Assembly: GCA_964448135.1 (NCBI GenBank)
Contig: CAYUVH010000046.1
Coordinates: 1-31,972 of the forward strand
Direction of reading: 5' to 3'
From: CAYUVH01 sp964448135
GTDB taxonomy: Bacteria; Verrucomicrobiota; Verrucomicrobiia; Limisphaerales; UBA8199
DNA length: 31,972 nucleotides
Shown here: positions 31,797 to 31,972 of the stretch, piece by piece
Layout: every line of letters begins with the position of its first letter
How positions within the stretch are numbered: the first letter of the stretch is position 1
Made by a program: the position numbers and the translations under genes
Notes under the pieces: model-generated
Database searches by the model: none
Told to the model about the DNA's origin: nothing
Seen by the model: the letters and a program-made list of their open reading frames with translations, nothing else

Positions 31797-31972
31797 ATGG
31801 AGCATTTTCTCGGACTTCCTCCCACAGCCTCGGCCCACGCCAAAGACGTGGACGCATTGATCATCTACGTTCACTGGCTCATGGCCGCCCTATTCGTCGG
31901 CTGGCTGGCTTACTTCTGTTATACGCTTTTCCGATTCCGTCGCTCCCGCAATCCCAAGGCCGATTACGTCGG
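31797..31972 (+). CDS. ctaC: Cytochrome c oxidase subunit II, N-terminal part (runs off window)
   Basis: Begins at ATG 31797, two bases after the previous stop. The visible 58 residues start MEHFLGLPPTASAHAKDVDA, followed by a membrane helix (LIIYVHWLMAALFVGWLAYFCYTLF) and a basic FRFRRSRNP segment. This matches the N-terminal helix hairpin region of subunit II, which carries the CuA electron-entry domain further on, outside the window. The assignment depends strongly on the operon context (ctaA-ctaB-ctaD-ctaE-subunit IV). In most bacteria subunit II precedes subunit I, so its place at the end here is unusual. Confidence 0.75.
   Translation, partial: MEHFLGLPPTASAHAKDVDALIIYVHWLMAALFVGWLAYFCYTLFRFRRSRNPKADYV

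Overview
The window looks like a chromosome segment from a GC-rich member of Verrucomicrobiota, probably the Pedosphaera/Limisphaera side. This is an inference. It rests on the secreted sulfatase, a Tat-exported sugar isomerase-like protein, a very large secreted protein combining beta-helix, LamG and choice-of-anchor modules, a caa3-type oxidase cluster with a cupredoxin-like neighbour, start codons that mostly lack a Shine-Dalgarno sequence, and an unusually dense population of short interspersed repeats. No rRNA, tRNA, CRISPR array or recognisable transposase was seen.

Layout. 1-1.3 kb: the 3' end of a lipase maturation factor-like gene and a small secreted EF-hand protein with a clear terminator. 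1.4-3.8 kb (minus): an ABC exporter pair. 4.0-5.1 kb: a LacI-family regulator, divergent from the exporter. 5.2-6.0 kb (minus): a DUF190 protein with the CrcB/Fluc fluoride channel. 6.3-15.3 kb: PfkB sugar kinase, Tat-exported sugar isomerase-like protein (minus), dicarboxylate symporter, GpgS-like glycosyltransferase, PriA helicase and a membrane SGNH hydrolase. 15.5-19.2 kb: a secreted cysteine-peptidase-like protein, a sulfatase, and two copies of a repeat-associated GxxExxY (PD-(D/E)XK-like) gene, one broken and one intact. 19.2-24.6 kb: a transglutaminase-like/HET-C-like two-domain protein and a 1222-residue secreted repeat protein. 24.9 kb to the right edge: a cupredoxin-like protein followed by ctaA, ctaB, ctaD, ctaE, subunit IV, two small unknown genes and the start of ctaC. 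Together these encode heme A synthesis and a heme-copper terminal oxidase.

The most unusual layer is the non-coding and repeat DNA. A 91-bp sequence built from TGTAACCG iterons and ending beside a GGGGGTATACCCCC palindrome occurs twice, identically and in opposite orientation, about 9 kb apart. Two 174-178-bp inverted-repeat elements carrying paired GACAGAAAAAT boxes each sit directly upstream of a GxxExxY gene start and bracket the sulfatase. Other repeat families (AATGACGAA-type, CCAAGGACCAAG-type, GTGCGGC-type palindromes) lie at gene ends, and in three genes the stop codon lies inside repeat sequence. The GxxExxY gene with its upstream inverted repeat is the best candidate here for an undescribed system. 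Its function is not known from this sequence.
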